Source: JBFHER01 sp041584055 (GTDB taxonomy: Bacteria > Bacteroidota > Bacteroidia > Bacteroidales > UBA5342). Taken from it: 5,863 nucleotides of DNA. Within the stretch, counting starts at the first letter, position 1. The number at the start of each line of letters is the position of its first letter. The translations under genes and the position numbers were made by a program. The notes under the pieces were generated by a model. That model had not been told where the DNA came from. It worked only from the letters and a program-made list of their open reading frames with translations, and made no database searches. The stretch is taken from positions 1 to 5,863 of the forward strand of contig JBFHER010000254.1 in NCBI GenBank assembly GCA_041584055.1. The letters are read 5' to 3'. Shown in pieces: positions 5,739-5,863 of the stretch.

Positions 5739-5786
5739 AAGGGTTTCAAACCCCTTTTATACCAATGTTCCAAACCGGGTTCGGAA
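5739..5786. promoter_or_regulatory. Two related palindromes upstream of the NusG-like gene
   Basis: The first (5739-5756) is AAGGGTTTCAAACCCCTT, whose AAGGG and CCCTT arms pair around a short loop. The second (5768-5786) is a 19-bp palindrome, TTCCAAACCGGGTTCGGAA, with one mismatched pair around a central G. The two share a core: on the minus strand each contains GGTTTGRAAC. They lie 89-136 bp before the chosen ATG, so they could be operator sites, RNA hairpins in the operon leader where a NusG paralogue is recruited, or the end of an upstream transcript. The first hairpin is followed on the minus strand by A/T-rich sequence but not by a clean U-run. No promoter element is convincing in 5651-5863, and nothing there looks securely coding. 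Confidence 0.4.
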
Positions 5787-5863
5787 TAATTTTTAGTTCT
5801 AAATTCGATTCCTAACAAACAACATCGTTAAGTCTCCCTTGTCTGTCGAAGCTTAAGCAAAGG

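Noticed and set aside
5651..5863. ops/JUMPstart element for NusG-paralogue recruitment
   Set aside because: No match to the GGCGGTAG-type core on either strand; Bacteroidota UpxY proteins are not known to use it.
5830..5863. C-terminal end of an upstream minus-strand gene
   Set aside because: Two frames run 11 to 16 codons to a stop, but the peptides have no recognisable character and the stretch is too short to judge.

Overview
The window reads as part of a surface-polysaccharide (capsule, O-antigen or exopolysaccharide) operon from a member of the Bacteroidota. This rests on four things: a NusG-like protein of the UpxY type opening the cluster, protein sequences typical of that phylum, start codons preceded by A/T-rich sequence with no Shine-Dalgarno match, and heptamer arrays of a kind I associate with these genomes. 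The phylum call is an inference from style, since there is no rRNA or other marker gene.

All genes lie on the minus strand, so transcription runs from high to low coordinates. From the right edge, 5651-5863 is a leader with two palindromes. It is followed by a NusG/UpxY-type antiterminator (5096-5650), a 601-residue SLC13-family permease with two internal TrkA-C domains (3278-5083), a 167-bp gap, and a TviB/WbpO-type UDP-N-acetylhexosamine 6-dehydrogenase (1821-3110). Next come a 122-bp gap with a terminator-like hairpin and T-tract, and a UDP-uronate 4-epimerase-like SDR enzyme (715-1698). The operon then appears to be interrupted by a 0.6-kb unit, an AT-rich four-helix-bundle gene (214-564) enclosed by two facing arrays of heptamers (107-204 and 611-715). 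Beyond it, the first 30 codons of a GT-A family 2 glycosyltransferase (1-90, TTG start) run off the left edge.

The dehydrogenase and epimerase together would supply an (N-acetyl)hexuronic acid nucleotide sugar, and the glycosyltransferase would use such donors. The NusG-like protein would let polymerase read through the long operon, and the hairpin before the epimerase is a possible site where that matters. The permease is less expected here; import of sulfate or another anion for polymer modification is one speculative reading.

The most unusual part is the four-helix-bundle unit. It has the layout of a 23S rRNA intervening sequence (a long inverted-repeat stem around an S23/IVP-type ORF), but it sits between protein genes of an operon. 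It occupies nearly all the space between the epimerase stop codon, which overlaps the right array, and the glycosyltransferase start, 16 bp beyond the left array.
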